A DNA stretch of 64,000 nucleotides from Xiheibacterium sp038325765 (GCA_038325765.1 JBBQJI010000020.1:1-64000), one strand, 5' to 3'. Shown: positions 44,523 to 54,326, counted from the stretch's first letter. Program-made: numbers and translations. The notes: generated by a model not told the origin, from the sequence alone.

Positions 44523-46348
44523 GCGTCCACGGCGAAGCTGCGGTGATACAGCCGCGCATAGCGTCCACGCTGCTGCAGCAGCGCGTCGTGGGTGCCCGAC
44601 TCGACCACGCGCCCGCCTTCGATGACGAGGATGCGATCGGCCGAACGGATCGTCGACAGCCGGTGGGCCACCACGAACGCGATGCGCCCCGCGAGCACCT
44701 GTGTGATGCCAGCCTGGATCGCCGCCTCGGTCTCGGTGTCGACCGACGAGGTGGCCTCGTCGAGCACGAGGATCTGCGGATCCGCGAGGATCGCCCGCGC
44801 CAGCGCCACGAGCTGGCGTTGCCCGGTCGACAGCCGCGCACCGCCCTCGCCCACCGCCGTGCGATAGCCGTCTGGCAGCCGGATGATGAACGCATCGGCG
44901 TGGGCCAGCTGCGCCGCCGCGACGACCTCGTCGTCGGTCGCGCCCTCGCGGCCGTAGCGGATGTTCTCGAGGATCGTGCCGGCGAACAGGTGCGGCGTCT
45001 GGAGCACCACCCCGATGTTGGACTGCAACCACTGCAAGCTCCGCGCGCGGTGATCGACGCCGTCGAGCAGGATGCGCCCACGCCCCGGCTCGTAGAACCG
45101 CGTGAGCAGCGAGACCACGGTGGTCTTGCCGCCACCGGTCTCGCCGACCAGCGCGATGGTCTGCCCGCGCACAGCGTGGATGTCGACGCCGCGCAGCACC
45201 CACGGCCCTTCGCCGTAGGCGAACCACACGTCCTCGAACGCGACCTCACCGATGTCGGCGCGACCACCATCGATCGCCCCGGTGCCGCCTGCGGCCGCGG
45301 CGATCGCCGCGATGACCTCGGGGCTGTCGCGGATCTCGGGCTCGGTGTCGAGCAGGCTCTGCACGCGCTCGGCGGCGGCCTGGGCCCCCTGCAGGTCGGC
45401 AACGCGCCGCGCGATGTCCTCGATCGGCTGGTGGAACAGCGCGGCGAATTGCATGAACGCGATCAGGGTGCCGAGGCTGATGTCGCCATCGACCCGTACG
45501 CCCCCCTGCCACAGCGCGAGGCCCACCCCGATCGCCCCCAGGGTGCTGACGATCGGCAGGTACACCGCGCCTTGGATCGCGTTGCGCAGTGCGTGGGTGC
45601 GCGATTCCTCGACCAACACCGAGAACTCGCCGAGGGCATCGGCCTCGCGCACGAAGCTCTTGGTGGTGCGCACGCCCATCACCGCCTCGCCGATCGACGC
45701 GGTGATGCGCGAGTTGGCCCGCCGCAGCAGCCGCGAGCTCTGCAGCATGCGGCGCTTGAACACCATGCTCACCAGCGTCAGCGGCGGCACGATCACCAGC
45801 ACCGCGAGGGCCAGCCGCACGTCGATCACGAACATCGTGACCGCGATGCCCAGCGCGAGGCTCGGCCCCCACACCAGATCGAGCGAGAACCACGGCAGCA
45901 GGTTGGCGATGCGATCGCAGTCCGAGGTCAGCCGGCTGACCAACCAGCCGACCGGCCGCCTGTCGAAGTACGAGAACGAAAGCTCCTGCAGCCGCGCGAA
46001 GCCGGCGCGCCGCAGCTCGTAGCCCACCGACGACGCGAGCTGACCGGCGAAGACGATGAGCGCCCAGATCAGCACGCCGAACACGCCCACCGCCGCCGCC
46101 CACGTCCACCACACCCAGCGCAGTGCGCCCTGCGGTTGGGCTTCGGGGCTGACGACCGCATCGATGACGACGCGGGTGAGCAGCGGAAACGCGATGTCGA
46201 CCAGCGCGAGCGCGACACCGCAGCACACCAGGGCCACGAGCGCGCGCAGATGGGGCCGCACGTGCACGAGCAGGCGCCGCCACAGGCCCCAGTCGATGCG
46301 CTGGGGCAGCCGCGCGTCGTCGTCGACGTCGTCGAGCGAAGCGTTCAC
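44519..46348 (-). CDS. Heterodimeric ABC exporter, canonical-site half
   Basis: A 609-residue half-transporter: six transmembrane helices (first LVALVCCGVALALVDIAFPL) then a nucleotide-binding domain. Walker A GETGGGKTT is at 402-410, the signature is LSTGQ at 506-510 (one residue off LSGGQ) and Walker B LVLDE (530-531) keeps the catalytic glutamate. The partner gene ends by a GTGA overlap at its start. With the partner's altered Walker B this makes one consensus and one degenerate ATP site. Such exporters expel drugs, lipids or peptides; the substrate is unknown. Confidence 0.9.
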   Translation of the reverse strand: MNASLDDVDDDARLPQRIDWGLWRRLLVHVRPHLRALVALVCCGVALALVDIAFPLLTRVVIDAVVSPEAQPQGALRWVWWTWAAAVGVFGVLIWALIVFAGQLASSVGYELRRAGFARLQELSFSYFDRRPVGWLVSRLTSDCDRIANLLPWFSLDLVWGPSLALGIAVTMFVIDVRLALAVLVIVPPLTLVSMVFKRRMLQSSRLLRRANSRITASIGEAVMGVRTTKSFVREADALGEFSVLVEESRTHALRNAIQGAVYLPIVSTLGAIGVGLALWQGGVRVDGDISLGTLIAFMQFAALFHQPIEDIARRVADLQGAQAAAERVQSLLDTEPEIRDSPEVIAAIAAAAGGTGAIDGGRADIGEVAFEDVWFAYGEGPWVLRGVDIHAVRGQTIALVGETGGGKTTVVSLLTRFYEPGRGRILLDGVDHRARSLQWLQSNIGVVLQTPHLFAGTILENIRYGREGATDDEVVAAAQLAHADAFIIRLPDGYRTAVGEGGARLSTGQRQLVALARAILADPQILVLDEATSSVDTETEAAIQAGITQVLAGRIAFVVAHRLSTIRSADRILVIEGGRVVESGTHDALLQQRGRYARLYHRSFAVDA

Positions 46349-48153
46349 GGCACCGCGCTCCCCTGCTCGCCCGCGTCGCCCTGCTGCAACGCCCACGCGC
46401 GGGCATAGCCACCATGAGCCGAGATCAGCGCGGCATGGGTGCCGTGCTCGGCCACGCGGCCGCGCTCGAGCACCACGATCTGATCGGCGAGCATCACGGT
46501 GGTGAGCCGGTGGGCGATGATGAGGGTGGTGCAGCGACCGCGGCGGGCCGCGAGCGCCGCGAGGATCTCGCTCTCGGTCTCGGTGTCGACGGCCGACAGC
46601 GTGTCGTCGAGCACCAGCACGGCGCGCTCGCGCAGCAGCGCCCGCGCGAGTGCGATGCGCTGGCGCTGACCGCCTGACAGCGTCACGCCGCGCTCACCCA
46701 CGGCGGTGTCGTAGCCCGCGGGAAACGCCTCGATGGCGCCGTGGATCCGTGCGATCGCGGTGGTCGCGATCACCTCGTCGAGCGTCGCTTCGGGGCGCCC
46801 GAGCCGTAGGTTCGCGATCACGGTGCGCGAGAAGAGAAACGGCTCCTGCAGCACGGTCGAGATCTGGCGCCGCACCTGCTTGCGATCGATCGTGGCGAGA
46901 TCGACGCCATCGAGGGTGATGGTGCCACCTTGCGGATCCCGCAGCCGCAGCAGGAGTTCGACGAGCGTGGACTTGCCCGAGCCCGACGCGCCGACGATCG
47001 CCACCGTGGTGCCGGCCGGCACGTGCAGCGAGACGTCGTCGATGGCGGGCGGGCCGTCGCCGTAGGCGAAGCGCACCCGATCGAGCACGAGCTCCCCGCG
47101 GGCACCGTTGGCCGTGGCGGCGGGCGCCATCGGGACCGATTCGAGCGGCGCGTCGAGGACCTCTCCCAGCCGCACGATCGCGACCTTGGTCTTGCCGAAG
47201 TCGGCGAGGATCCGGCCCATCATCCGCAGGGGGAAGATGAACATGCCCACCGCGGTGACGAAGTACAGCAGCGCACCGACCTGCAAGGTGCCCTCGGCGA
47301 CCCGTACGACGCCATAGGCGAGCACGATCCCGCGCTGGGCCAGGCACAGCACGTCGGAGCTCGACCAGAACTGGGCGAGCAGACGGAACACGTCGGCGGT
47401 GGCCTTGCGCAGGGCCTCGTTGGTGACGCCGAACCGCTCGCGTTCGTAGGCCTGACGCGCAAAGGCCCGCACCACGCGGATGCCGGTGAGGTTCTCCTGC
47501 AACGTGGCGGTGAGCTTGCCCTCGGCCTCGTCGACGACGAGGAAGCGTGGCTGCGTGCGCACGAAGAACACCACCGAGAAGCCGACCACCACCGGCACCA
47601 ATGCGACCGCGACCGCGGTCATGCCGGGATCGATGGCGAGCATCACCGGCAGCGGCACGGCGAACATCACCAGTGCGTGGCCGATCTCCGGGATGTGGCT
47701 CTCGAGGAACACCCGCACCCGCTCGACGTCGGCGGTGCAGCGCTGCACCAGGTCACCCGTCTCGGCGCCGTCGTAGTAGGCGACCGGCAGGTGTTGCAGG
47801 CGGTCGTAGAGCCGGCGGCGCAGATCGGCGATCGACTGCTCGCTGGCCATCGCGCCCAGCCGGCCGCGCAGGTGGGTGAACACGCCCGCGAGCGCGAGCA
47901 CGAGCACCGACGCGCCCGCGGGCAGCCACAGGTTGGCGCGCACGAACGCGGGGCCACCGGCGCGCGCGACGACGTCGTCGATCCATCCGGGCGCGCCCTG
48001 CCCGGCCGCGAGCACGCCATCGAGCACGATCTGCCAGATGAGCGGCGCCGCGTACTGCAGGCTCGACGCGACGACGAGGGCGATCACCGCCGCCGCGAAG
48101 CGGGGGACCTGCCCGCGCACGACGACGCGCAGAGCGGTGAGGGCGGTGCTCAT
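46345..48153 (-). CDS. Heterodimeric ABC exporter, degenerate-site half
   Basis: A 602-residue half-transporter with six transmembrane helices and a nucleotide-binding domain: Walker A GASGSGKST at 388-396, signature LSGGQ at 492-496 and Walker B LVLDD, where Asp517 replaces the catalytic Glu. H-loop IIAHRLTT is normal. The Asp marks the non-hydrolysing site, as in TM287/288 and BmrCD-type exporters, which must pair with a different half encoded next door. It is the first gene of a three-gene coupled operon. Confidence 0.92.
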   Translation of the reverse strand: MSTALTALRVVVRGQVPRFAAAVIALVVASSLQYAAPLIWQIVLDGVLAAGQGAPGWIDDVVARAGGPAFVRANLWLPAGASVLVLALAGVFTHLRGRLGAMASEQSIADLRRRLYDRLQHLPVAYYDGAETGDLVQRCTADVERVRVFLESHIPEIGHALVMFAVPLPVMLAIDPGMTAVAVALVPVVVGFSVVFFVRTQPRFLVVDEAEGKLTATLQENLTGIRVVRAFARQAYERERFGVTNEALRKATADVFRLLAQFWSSSDVLCLAQRGIVLAYGVVRVAEGTLQVGALLYFVTAVGMFIFPLRMMGRILADFGKTKVAIVRLGEVLDAPLESVPMAPAATANGARGELVLDRVRFAYGDGPPAIDDVSLHVPAGTTVAIVGASGSGKSTLVELLLRLRDPQGGTITLDGVDLATIDRKQVRRQISTVLQEPFLFSRTVIANLRLGRPEATLDEVIATTAIARIHGAIEAFPAGYDTAVGERGVTLSGGQRQRIALARALLRERAVLVLDDTLSAVDTETESEILAALAARRGRCTTLIIAHRLTTVMLADQIVVLERGRVAEHGTHAALISAHGGYARAWALQQGDAGEQGSAVP

Positions 48154-48384
48154 GAGCAGGGGCGCGCGGGAGTTCGCGTGTACCCCCGCTCAGCCCGTCA
48201 GTCCATGACCTCGTTGCCGGTGTGGAGCGCGCCGTGCTCATCGGCGAGGGCGTCGAGGTGAGACGGACGGGTCGCGTCGGGCGCCGCATCGCGAGGCGGA
48301 CTCCGGGCGACGGGATAGGCGCGTTGGCAGCGAGGACGCGCGGAGCCCCCAGCACCGCCACACATGCGGCCCGCCGCCGCCCGA

Positions 48385-50265
48385 TCAGCCGTTGCCGCTG
48401 CGCAGCGACGAGTTGTCCCAGGCGGCGTCGGTCTCGCCCAGCTTGTCGGGATCGGCCTCTCGCATGAGGCGCTCGGCCTCCTGCATCGCGAGGCGGGCGC
48501 GGGCGAAGTAGGCCTCCTCGTCGGACTCGCGCAGGTGAATCACCGCCTCGAGCTCGCGCTCCTCGTGATCGCGCCAGCGCTTGGCGAGGCGGTGCGCCGT
48601 GTGGGCCCGGAAACCCAGAGCCCGCAGCGCGCCGATGCCGGCCTCGTAGCCGGAGGCGAAGGTCTCGCGGTGGACTTCGGGGATCCCAGCGCGGCGCAAC
48701 TCCATGTAGTGCCGACGATCGCGGGCGCGTGCGATGATCCGCAGACTCGGGAAGTGCTCGCGCACCGTCTTGGCGATCGTGACCGCGACCTCGGCGTCGT
48801 CGACGGCGAGTACGAAGAGTTCGGCGTGGGTACAACCCGCGGCGTGCAGCAGCTCGATGCGCGACGCGTCGCCGTAGTGCACCTTGATCCCGAGACGCGC
48901 GAGGATGTCGACCATCTCGGGGTCGAGGTCGAGCACCGTCATCGAGATGCGGTTGGCCCGCAGGATGCGACCGACGATCTGGCCGAAGCGACCGTAGCCG
49001 GCCATCACCACCCGCGCGTGGCCGTGGGCCTCGATGGCGTCGTGGGGCCGGCTTGCGGTGGGCTCGGCGACCGCGGGCAGCACCCAACGCTCGAGCGCCA
49101 CGAAGAAGAGCGGCGTGACGGCCATCGAGATCGCCACCACGGCGAGCAACGGCGCGGCGGTGGCCGCGTCGAACACCGCGCTCTGCTGCCCGAACGAAAT
49201 CAGCACGAACGCGAACTCGCCGATCTGCGGCAGCGCGAACGCCACGGTCCACCGCGCGCCCCGATCGAGCCCGAAGCCGCGGGCGAGTGTGTAGAGCACC
49301 GCGAGCTTGACGAGCATCCCGAGCACGACCATGCCGAGGATCGTGGCGGGCTCGGCGATGATCAGCCCGAAGTCGATCTGGACCCCGACCGAGATGAAGA
49401 AGAGCCCGAGCAACAGCCCCTTGAACGGCTCGATGTCGGCCTCGAGCTCGTGACGGTACTCGCTGTCGGCGAGCACCACCCCGGCCATGAAGGTGCCGAG
49501 CGCAGGTGAGAAACCCACGGTGTCCATCAACAGGGCGATGCCGACGACCAGCAGCAGCGCGAAGGCGATGAACGACTCGCGCAGCCGCACCTTGGCCAAG
49601 AACTGGAACACCGGCCGCACCACGAAGCGACCGCCCGCGACGATGCCGGCGACCGCGGCCACCAGCGCGAGCGCCGACTGCCAGGCCGGCCGCGCGTCCT
49701 CGACTCCCTCGGCGCCGTGGCCCACGGCGGCCCCAACCGCGCCATCGCCCATGGCGAGCAGCGGGAACACGGCGAGGATCGGGATCACCGCGATGTCCTG
49801 GAACAATAGGATCGAGAAGCTCGCGCGGCCGCCGTTGGTCTGCTGCAGGCCGCGCTCGCCGAGCGTCGCCAGCACGATCGCGGTGGACGACATCGCCGCG
49901 ACCAGACCCACCGCGACGCCCAGGCGCCACGGCACGCCCAGCGCCACGGCGATCGCAGCCGTGGCCGCGGCGGTGGCGAGCACCTGCAGCCCACCCAAGC
50001 CCAGGATCGGCCGCCGCAGATCCCATAGCAGCGCAGGCCGCAGCTCGAGCCCCACGAGAAACATCATCATGACCACGCCGAACTCGGCGAAGTGCATGAT
50101 GTCGCTACCCTCGTTACCGACGAGGCCGAGAATGTACGGACCGATCGCGGCGCCGGCGATGAGGTAGCCGAGCACGGCACCCAGGCCGAAGTGCTTGGCC
50201 AGCGGCACGAACACCACCGCCACGCACAGATACACGAACGCCTGGCCCAGCACGTCACCGGTCAT
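48385..50265 (-). CDS. KefC-type monovalent cation/proton antiporter with TrkA-N domain
   Basis: A 626-residue membrane protein of the CPA2 family. About 12 transmembrane helices cover residues 1-390 (GYLIAGAAIGPYILGL, ASFSILLFQDIAVIPILAV, PQIGEFAFVLISFG). The cytoplasmic TrkA-N domain follows with an NAD-binding MAGYGRFGQIVGRILRA motif and DLDPEMVDILARLGIKVHYGD. KefB/KefC proteins release potassium in exchange for protons under electrophile stress and are gated by glutathione adducts. The stop is followed by about 230 nt of empty sequence. Its start overlaps the partner gene by 11 nt. Confidence 0.93.
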   Translation of the reverse strand: MTGDVLGQAFVYLCVAVVFVPLAKHFGLGAVLGYLIAGAAIGPYILGLVGNEGSDIMHFAEFGVVMMMFLVGLELRPALLWDLRRPILGLGGLQVLATAAATAAIAVALGVPWRLGVAVGLVAAMSSTAIVLATLGERGLQQTNGGRASFSILLFQDIAVIPILAVFPLLAMGDGAVGAAVGHGAEGVEDARPAWQSALALVAAVAGIVAGGRFVVRPVFQFLAKVRLRESFIAFALLLVVGIALLMDTVGFSPALGTFMAGVVLADSEYRHELEADIEPFKGLLLGLFFISVGVQIDFGLIIAEPATILGMVVLGMLVKLAVLYTLARGFGLDRGARWTVAFALPQIGEFAFVLISFGQQSAVFDAATAAPLLAVVAISMAVTPLFFVALERWVLPAVAEPTASRPHDAIEAHGHARVVMAGYGRFGQIVGRILRANRISMTVLDLDPEMVDILARLGIKVHYGDASRIELLHAAGCTHAELFVLAVDDAEVAVTIAKTVREHFPSLRIIARARDRRHYMELRRAGIPEVHRETFASGYEAGIGALRALGFRAHTAHRLAKRWRDHEERELEAVIHLRESDEEAYFARARLAMQEAERLMREADPDKLGETDAAWDNSSLRSGNG

Positions 50266-50884
50266 CGTCGGCCTCCACCATCGAGTTGATGCGCGCGGCG
50301 CCCTGGGCCGCGGCGAGATCGACCTGGTCGTCGCGCAGCGCCTCGAGCAAGCGCCGGTAGGCCGCCCCGTAGCGCTCTACACCCACCTGCTCGATCGGGC
50401 GCAGCGCGCCGTGGGTGACGAACGGCGCCAGGAATCGCATGCCACACAGGTTCGCGGTCTGCTCCCAGGGGGCGAGCAATTCGCGAACGGTGAAATGGTT
50501 GGAGCCCTCGCGGTGGTACGCGGTCTCGGGCCCGCCGGTGGTGAGCACGTGGATCGTGATCTTGCCGCGGAGCTGCACGCCCTTCTCGCCGTAGGCCCAG
50601 CCGTGCTCGAGCACCATGTCCTGCCACTGCTTGAGGATCGCTGGCGTCGAGTACCAGTAGAACGGGTGGTGGAACACGATGACGTCGTGGGCGAGCAACA
50701 GCTGCTGCTCGCGATCCACGTCGATGTCGAGGGTCGGGTACGCCTCGTACAGGTCATTCACGTCGACACCGTCGATGCCGCGCACAGCCTCGAGCAACGG
50801 GCGATTGACCCGTGAGCGTTCGAGGACCGGATGGGCGAACTGGATCAGCACGCGACGCGCGGGCGTGGTCACGCGGCGGAGCAT
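50255..50884 (-). CDS. KefF/KefG-like NAD(P)H oxidoreductase
   Basis: A 209-residue flavodoxin-like quinone reductase. VLIQFAHPVLERSRVNRPLL, DVIVFHHPFYWYSTPAILKQWQD, VLTTGGPETAYHREG and FLAPFVTHGALRP are hallmarks of the KefF/KefG/MdaB group, which bind FMN and switch on their Kef antiporter partner. The stop overlaps the antiporter start by 11 nt, exactly the arrangement expected of a channel and its ancillary subunit. ATG 50884 is chosen; GTG 50872 is possible. Confidence 0.92.
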   Translation of the reverse strand: MLRRVTTPARRVLIQFAHPVLERSRVNRPLLEAVRGIDGVDVNDLYEAYPTLDIDVDREQQLLLAHDVIVFHHPFYWYSTPAILKQWQDMVLEHGWAYGEKGVQLRGKITIHVLTTGGPETAYHREGSNHFTVRELLAPWEQTANLCGMRFLAPFVTHGALRPIEQVGVERYGAAYRRLLEALRDDQVDLAAAQGAARINSMVEADDDR

Positions 50885-50973
50885 ACGGCGGTGGGCCGCG
50901 GCTGTGCACGGCAGCCCCACCCAGCCCCCACGGGACGCGGGGGGTCACGCAGCGAGGCGGGTCACGCAGCGCG

Positions 50974-52146
50974 TCACGGAGCGGCCGCGTACGGGGCAAA
51001 TTTGTCGCGGCTGACACGGCGGCGGTTGAGCTCCGCCAGCTCGGCGCTGTCGTAGGCGTCCTCGCTGCCCGCCGGCAGGTGTTTGCGGATGAAGCCGGTG
51101 ATCGTCGTGCGTGCGCGCAGGCCGGCGCCTTGGCGCAGCTCGTCGATCGTGGAGTGGGTCTCGCCGTCGAACCCGGGCAGGCTCACCGCCATCGCCTCGT
51201 CGCACTCGTCCCAGCGCTCGAAGAGGATCTTGCGGCGGGCCACGGCCGGGCGCGCATCGTCGCTCCAGATGGTGATGAGATCGCGGTACAGCGCCTTGAG
51301 GCGACGCTCGACGTTGCGCTCGGCGAACTCGATCGCGACCAGAAGCCGCAGATCGAAGGTTCGCTTCAGCAGCTCGGCCTTGTCGCGTGACCACAGCTCG
51401 CGTTGTTGCGCCTTGCGCACCACCGTGTATAGATCGGGCATCGGCACGTTGGTGAGCGTGGGCTTGAGGATGTGATCCTTGAAGTGGACGCGCCCGTCGG
51501 GCAGCAGCTTGGCGGTGAAGTGACCGGCAGGCTCGCGGTAGACCCGATCGCCCGAGCGATCGCGGGCGAAACCTGCCTCGTCGAGCGAGCGCGGCGTGCC
51601 CCGATCGGCGCCGCCGTTGCGGGGTTGCGGCAGATCGACACCCGGCTTCGCGGGCTTGCCCGTGCCCATCGTCGAGGCCGAGACCCGCGGTGCCGGCACC
51701 GTGCCACCTGGCTTGCCCAGACTCCGCAGCCCGTCGAGGGCGAGGGCGTCGGTCGGCGGCTGCGTGCCCGGGCGCGCGGCATGGGGCTCGGGTGCCGCGG
51801 GGACCGTCGCGGGCTGGAACGCGCCGGGATCGGGGGCGGCCGGCGGTTGCGGCGCGGCAGGCTCGGGCGTGGCACCGCGCGATGCGGCGGGCTCGGACGG
51901 CGCGGGCTCGGACGGCGCGGGCTCGGACGGCGCACTCGGATCCGCCGCCGTCACGGGCGGGAGTCCGGCGGTCGGCGATCCCCCGCTCGGATCTTCGCCG
52001 CGCCACGGCACCAACTCGATCGGCGTCCAGCCGACCTCGTCGGGCACCGCGCGCGTCGGCTCCGGCGCCATCGACAGAACGACGAACATGGCGACGTGCA
52101 ACACCACCGAGGCAACGACGATCGCGCCACGTCGTGTCGGCGGCAT
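50974..52146 (-). CDS. TonB-like inner-membrane anchored protein
   Basis: A 390-residue protein with one N-terminal transmembrane helix (AIVVASVVLHVAMFVVLSM) after a short basic start at ATG 52146. A Pro/Ala/Glu-rich stretch of about 130 residues includes triplicate PSEPA units and would cross the periplasm. The C-terminal 200 residues are conserved-looking and charged (KLLPDGRVHFKDHILK, LLVAIEFAERNVERRLKAL). The layout is that of TonB/TolA-type energy transducers, although the C-terminus is not a clear TonB domain. It lies 89 nt upstream of the KefF-like gene. Confidence 0.65.
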   Translation of the reverse strand: MPPTRRGAIVVASVVLHVAMFVVLSMAPEPTRAVPDEVGWTPIELVPWRGEDPSGGSPTAGLPPVTAADPSAPSEPAPSEPAPSEPAASRGATPEPAAPQPPAAPDPGAFQPATVPAAPEPHAARPGTQPPTDALALDGLRSLGKPGGTVPAPRVSASTMGTGKPAKPGVDLPQPRNGGADRGTPRSLDEAGFARDRSGDRVYREPAGHFTAKLLPDGRVHFKDHILKPTLTNVPMPDLYTVVRKAQQRELWSRDKAELLKRTFDLRLLVAIEFAERNVERRLKALYRDLITIWSDDARPAVARRKILFERWDECDEAMAVSLPGFDGETHSTIDELRQGAGLRARTTITGFIRKHLPAGSEDAYDSAELAELNRRRVSRDKFAPYAAAP

Positions 52147-52329
52147 GCGCTCTTCGCCCCGCACTACCGGTGGAGCGTGGCCGAGATCGGCGCGGGTTTC
52201 AACGATGGAGACATCCGCGTCGACGACAGCCGCGGGGCGCGCGGCCGCACGCCGGGACGCTCGCGGCCTTTCGGGGCGGGCGCGCAACATGGGAGGGCGT
52301 GGCTCTACGATCGCCTAGCACAACGCGAG

Positions 52330-52363
52330 ACGCCGCCATCTCGCCCGGGCGAGATGACGGCGT
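52330..52363 (-). terminator. Long hairpin terminator after the glycine-zipper protein gene
   Basis: Positions 52330-52363 pair with themselves: ACGCCG-C-CATCTCG against CGAGATG-A-CGGCGT, a 14-bp stem with one mismatch and a 6-nt CCCGGG core. It starts about 29 nt past the stop of the gene read on the - strand and is by far the most stable hairpin noticed in the window. No T-run follows, as elsewhere here. Confidence 0.75.
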
Positions 52364-52391
52364 CGACTCGAGGCGTTGCCGCTGGCGTCGG

Positions 52392-52913
52392 CTAGGTCGC
52401 CTTCTCGCCGGCGACGTTGACGTCCTCGGCGTTGCAGTTCTCGAGCACCTCCTTGGCGCGATCCCTCAGTTCGTCGTTCTCGACGTGCACCGACATGAGG
52501 ATGTTGCCGCCCTCGATCTTGCCGGCGTACTGCTTGGCCTCGACCTCGGGGATGCCCATGCCGACCAGCGCGCCGGTGATGCCACCGACCGCTGCGCCCG
52601 CCGCTGCACCGCCGAGCGCGGCCATGATGGGGCCGGCGGCGATGAAGGGCCCGAGGCCTGGGATCGCGAGCAGGCCGATGCCTGCGAGTAGACCCAGCGT
52701 ACCGCCGAGGGCTCCGCCAGCTCCGACCCCACCGATCGCCCCCTCGGGGGCCTTGGTGCTGTTCTCGTGGGCGAAGTCGCGGGTGCCTTTTTGGTCAGGG
52801 AGCAGCACCGAGATGTCGTTCTCGACGAAGCCCGCGGCGCGAAGCTGCCGCACCGCCTCCTCGGCCTGTCCGAAGTTCTTGAAGATTCCGATGACTGCGT
52901 GCTTCTTTGCCAT
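52392..52913 (-). CDS. Glycine-zipper stress protein (GspM/YflT-like)
   Basis: A 173-residue protein. The N-terminal 45 residues (AVIGIFKNFGQAEEAVRQL, FVENDISVLLPDQ) match the general-stress-protein 17M domain. A central segment rich in glycine (GGVGAGGALGGTLGLLAGIG, AALGGAAAGAAVGGITG) resembles glycine-zipper membrane helices, then a second short alpha-beta stretch closes the chain. These proteins accumulate under stress and may insert in membranes. The ATG at 52913 follows a GGAG site at 52922-52925. The neighbouring BON lipoprotein suggests a stress-related pair. Confidence 0.75.
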   Translation of the reverse strand: MAKKHAVIGIFKNFGQAEEAVRQLRAAGFVENDISVLLPDQKGTRDFAHENSTKAPEGAIGGVGAGGALGGTLGLLAGIGLLAIPGLGPFIAAGPIMAALGGAAAGAAVGGITGALVGMGIPEVEAKQYAGKIEGGNILMSVHVENDELRDRAKEVLENCNAEDVNVAGEKAT

Positions 52914-52939
52914 GATGTGCTCCGTTGCTGTTGTGCCGC

Positions 52940-53308
52940 TCAAGGTGCGGCGATTTCGAGTTGGTCTTCGACGCGCTGCACGCCGGGGGTGCTGCGCGCG
53001 AGCGCGGCGATTTTGGTCTTCTCTTCTTCCGACGCGACCGGGCCGCGCAGGGTGACCACACCGCCGTCGGTGATGATCTTGGCGTTCTTCGCGTTCATCG
53101 AGAGGGCGTCGTCGGCGACGACCGCCTTGCGGATCGACGCGGTGATGTCGATGTCCTCCTTGCCCTGGCCCTGGTCACCCGGCGTCTTCGCCGAGCTGTC
53201 CTTGTCGCGCTCGTTGACCTTGGTGTTGTCCGCCGGCTTGTTGGCGTCGGTCTTGTCGTCGCATGCGGGGGCCACGACGAGCGCGGCGATGATGAGCAAT
53301 CGATTCAC
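52940..53308 (-). CDS. BON-domain lipoprotein
   Basis: A 122-residue protein from GTG 53308. The signal NRLLIIAALVVAPAC ends in a lipobox-like site. A charged linker (DKTDANKPADNTKV) precedes a single BON domain (ITASIRKAVVADDALSMNAK, VVTLRGPVASEEEKTKIAAL). BON domains bind phospholipid surfaces and occur in osmotic-shock proteins such as OsmY. The stop lies 26 nt from the start of the glycine-zipper stress gene, so the two are probably one transcript. Confidence 0.85.
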   Translation of the reverse strand: MNRLLIIAALVVAPACDDKTDANKPADNTKVNERDKDSSAKTPGDQGQGKEDIDITASIRKAVVADDALSMNAKNAKIITDGGVVTLRGPVASEEEKTKIAALARSTPGVQRVEDQLEIAAP

Positions 53309-53486
53309 TGTCGAAGTCCTTCGCTGGGGTGTTCGGCACACGACTTTGCAATCGGTGGACCGTGAACGATCACGGTGGGTTGGTGCCTTGGGCGCCGACG
53401 TGGACCCCACGACGCCGTGCGTCACGGCCCGCGCGACGTTTTTGGGCACGCGCGCGGGCGCCCGGGGATGGTGAGCGCGCCGCGGC

Positions 53487-54233
53487 TCACACGCGCCGAT
53501 CGAACCGAGTCGCCCGATCGCATAGCGCCGCGTCATGCATCACCCCCGCGCCCATGCCGGCGGACAGCGGCGACACCAGACCGGTGGGCAGCACGACCGA
53601 TGCCGCGTCGTGCACGTCGGCGTGGACGATCCGCGCGAGGTGAACCAGAGCGGTATCGTTGTCCTGCGGCGTATTCGAGGCCACGCAGTCGCGGGGCACG
53701 GTCACTGCGAAGTCCCGCATGTGCGCGTCGTGGGCGGTGAACAGCACGCAGATGTTCCCCGCGAGCCCGGTGAGGATCAGGCGGCCGACACCGAGATGAT
53801 CGAGGAGCAGCTCGAGCGGCGTGTGCAAGAATGCCGAGTGCTTGGGCTTGAGCACGAAGTAGTCGTCGTCGCGCGGCGTGAGCAGCTCGACGATCCGCGC
53901 GCCGCGACGCCGAAGGCAGCGCTCGATCACCCGCTCGAAGTCCGAGCGCCAGCAGCCGAAGTTGTCGTTGACGTAGATGACGGGGATTCGGGCCGCGGTG
54001 GCGCGCTCGCGCAGCTCGGCGGTGCGCTCGGCGGCCGGCAGCGCAGCCGCGAGCAGGCCGTCGGCGTCGGGGAAGTCGAAGTCGTTGATCCAATCGACCA
54101 GCACCAACGCGACGCCGTGACCGCGCGGCGACCGGGCCACGTCACGCTGCGCATCGATGCTCGGGAGTGTCGGGACCACGGGTCGGGGCAAGCACCCGCG
54201 ATGCCAGGCACTCACCTCCGCAAATGCATGCAT
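53487..54233 (-). CDS. Isochorismatase-like cysteine hydrolase
   Basis: A 248-residue enzyme from ATG 54233 (the first 45 residues may be spurious). The catalytic triad is visible: Asp in VLVDWINDFDFPDADGL, Lys in VLKPKHSAFLHTP and Cys in GLAGNICVLFTAHDAHMR. The family splits C-N or ether bonds of small molecules such as isochorismate, nicotinamide or N-carbamoyl compounds. The substrate cannot be assigned. It does not overlap its neighbours and seems to be a single-gene unit. Confidence 0.88.
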   Translation of the reverse strand: MHAFAEVSAWHRGCLPRPVVPTLPSIDAQRDVARSPRGHGVALVLVDWINDFDFPDADGLLAAALPAAERTAELRERATAARIPVIYVNDNFGCWRSDFERVIERCLRRRGARIVELLTPRDDDYFVLKPKHSAFLHTPLELLLDHLGVGRLILTGLAGNICVLFTAHDAHMRDFAVTVPRDCVASNTPQDNDTALVHLARIVHADVHDAASVVLPTGLVSPLSAGMGAGVMHDAALCDRATRFDRRV

Positions 54234-54326
54234 TCGCGCCACCGCGCGCGTGACGGCGCTGCGCGTGTGCGGTGGTGCACCGGGCGGCATCGCCTCGCTG
54301 GGCTGTTCTGCCTGTGGCGGTCGAGA

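Noticed and set aside
53471..53490. GTGAGC...GCTCAC inverted repeat at the end of the isochorismatase-like gene
   Set aside because: A 6-bp stem overlapping the stop codon is expected by chance at this base composition.
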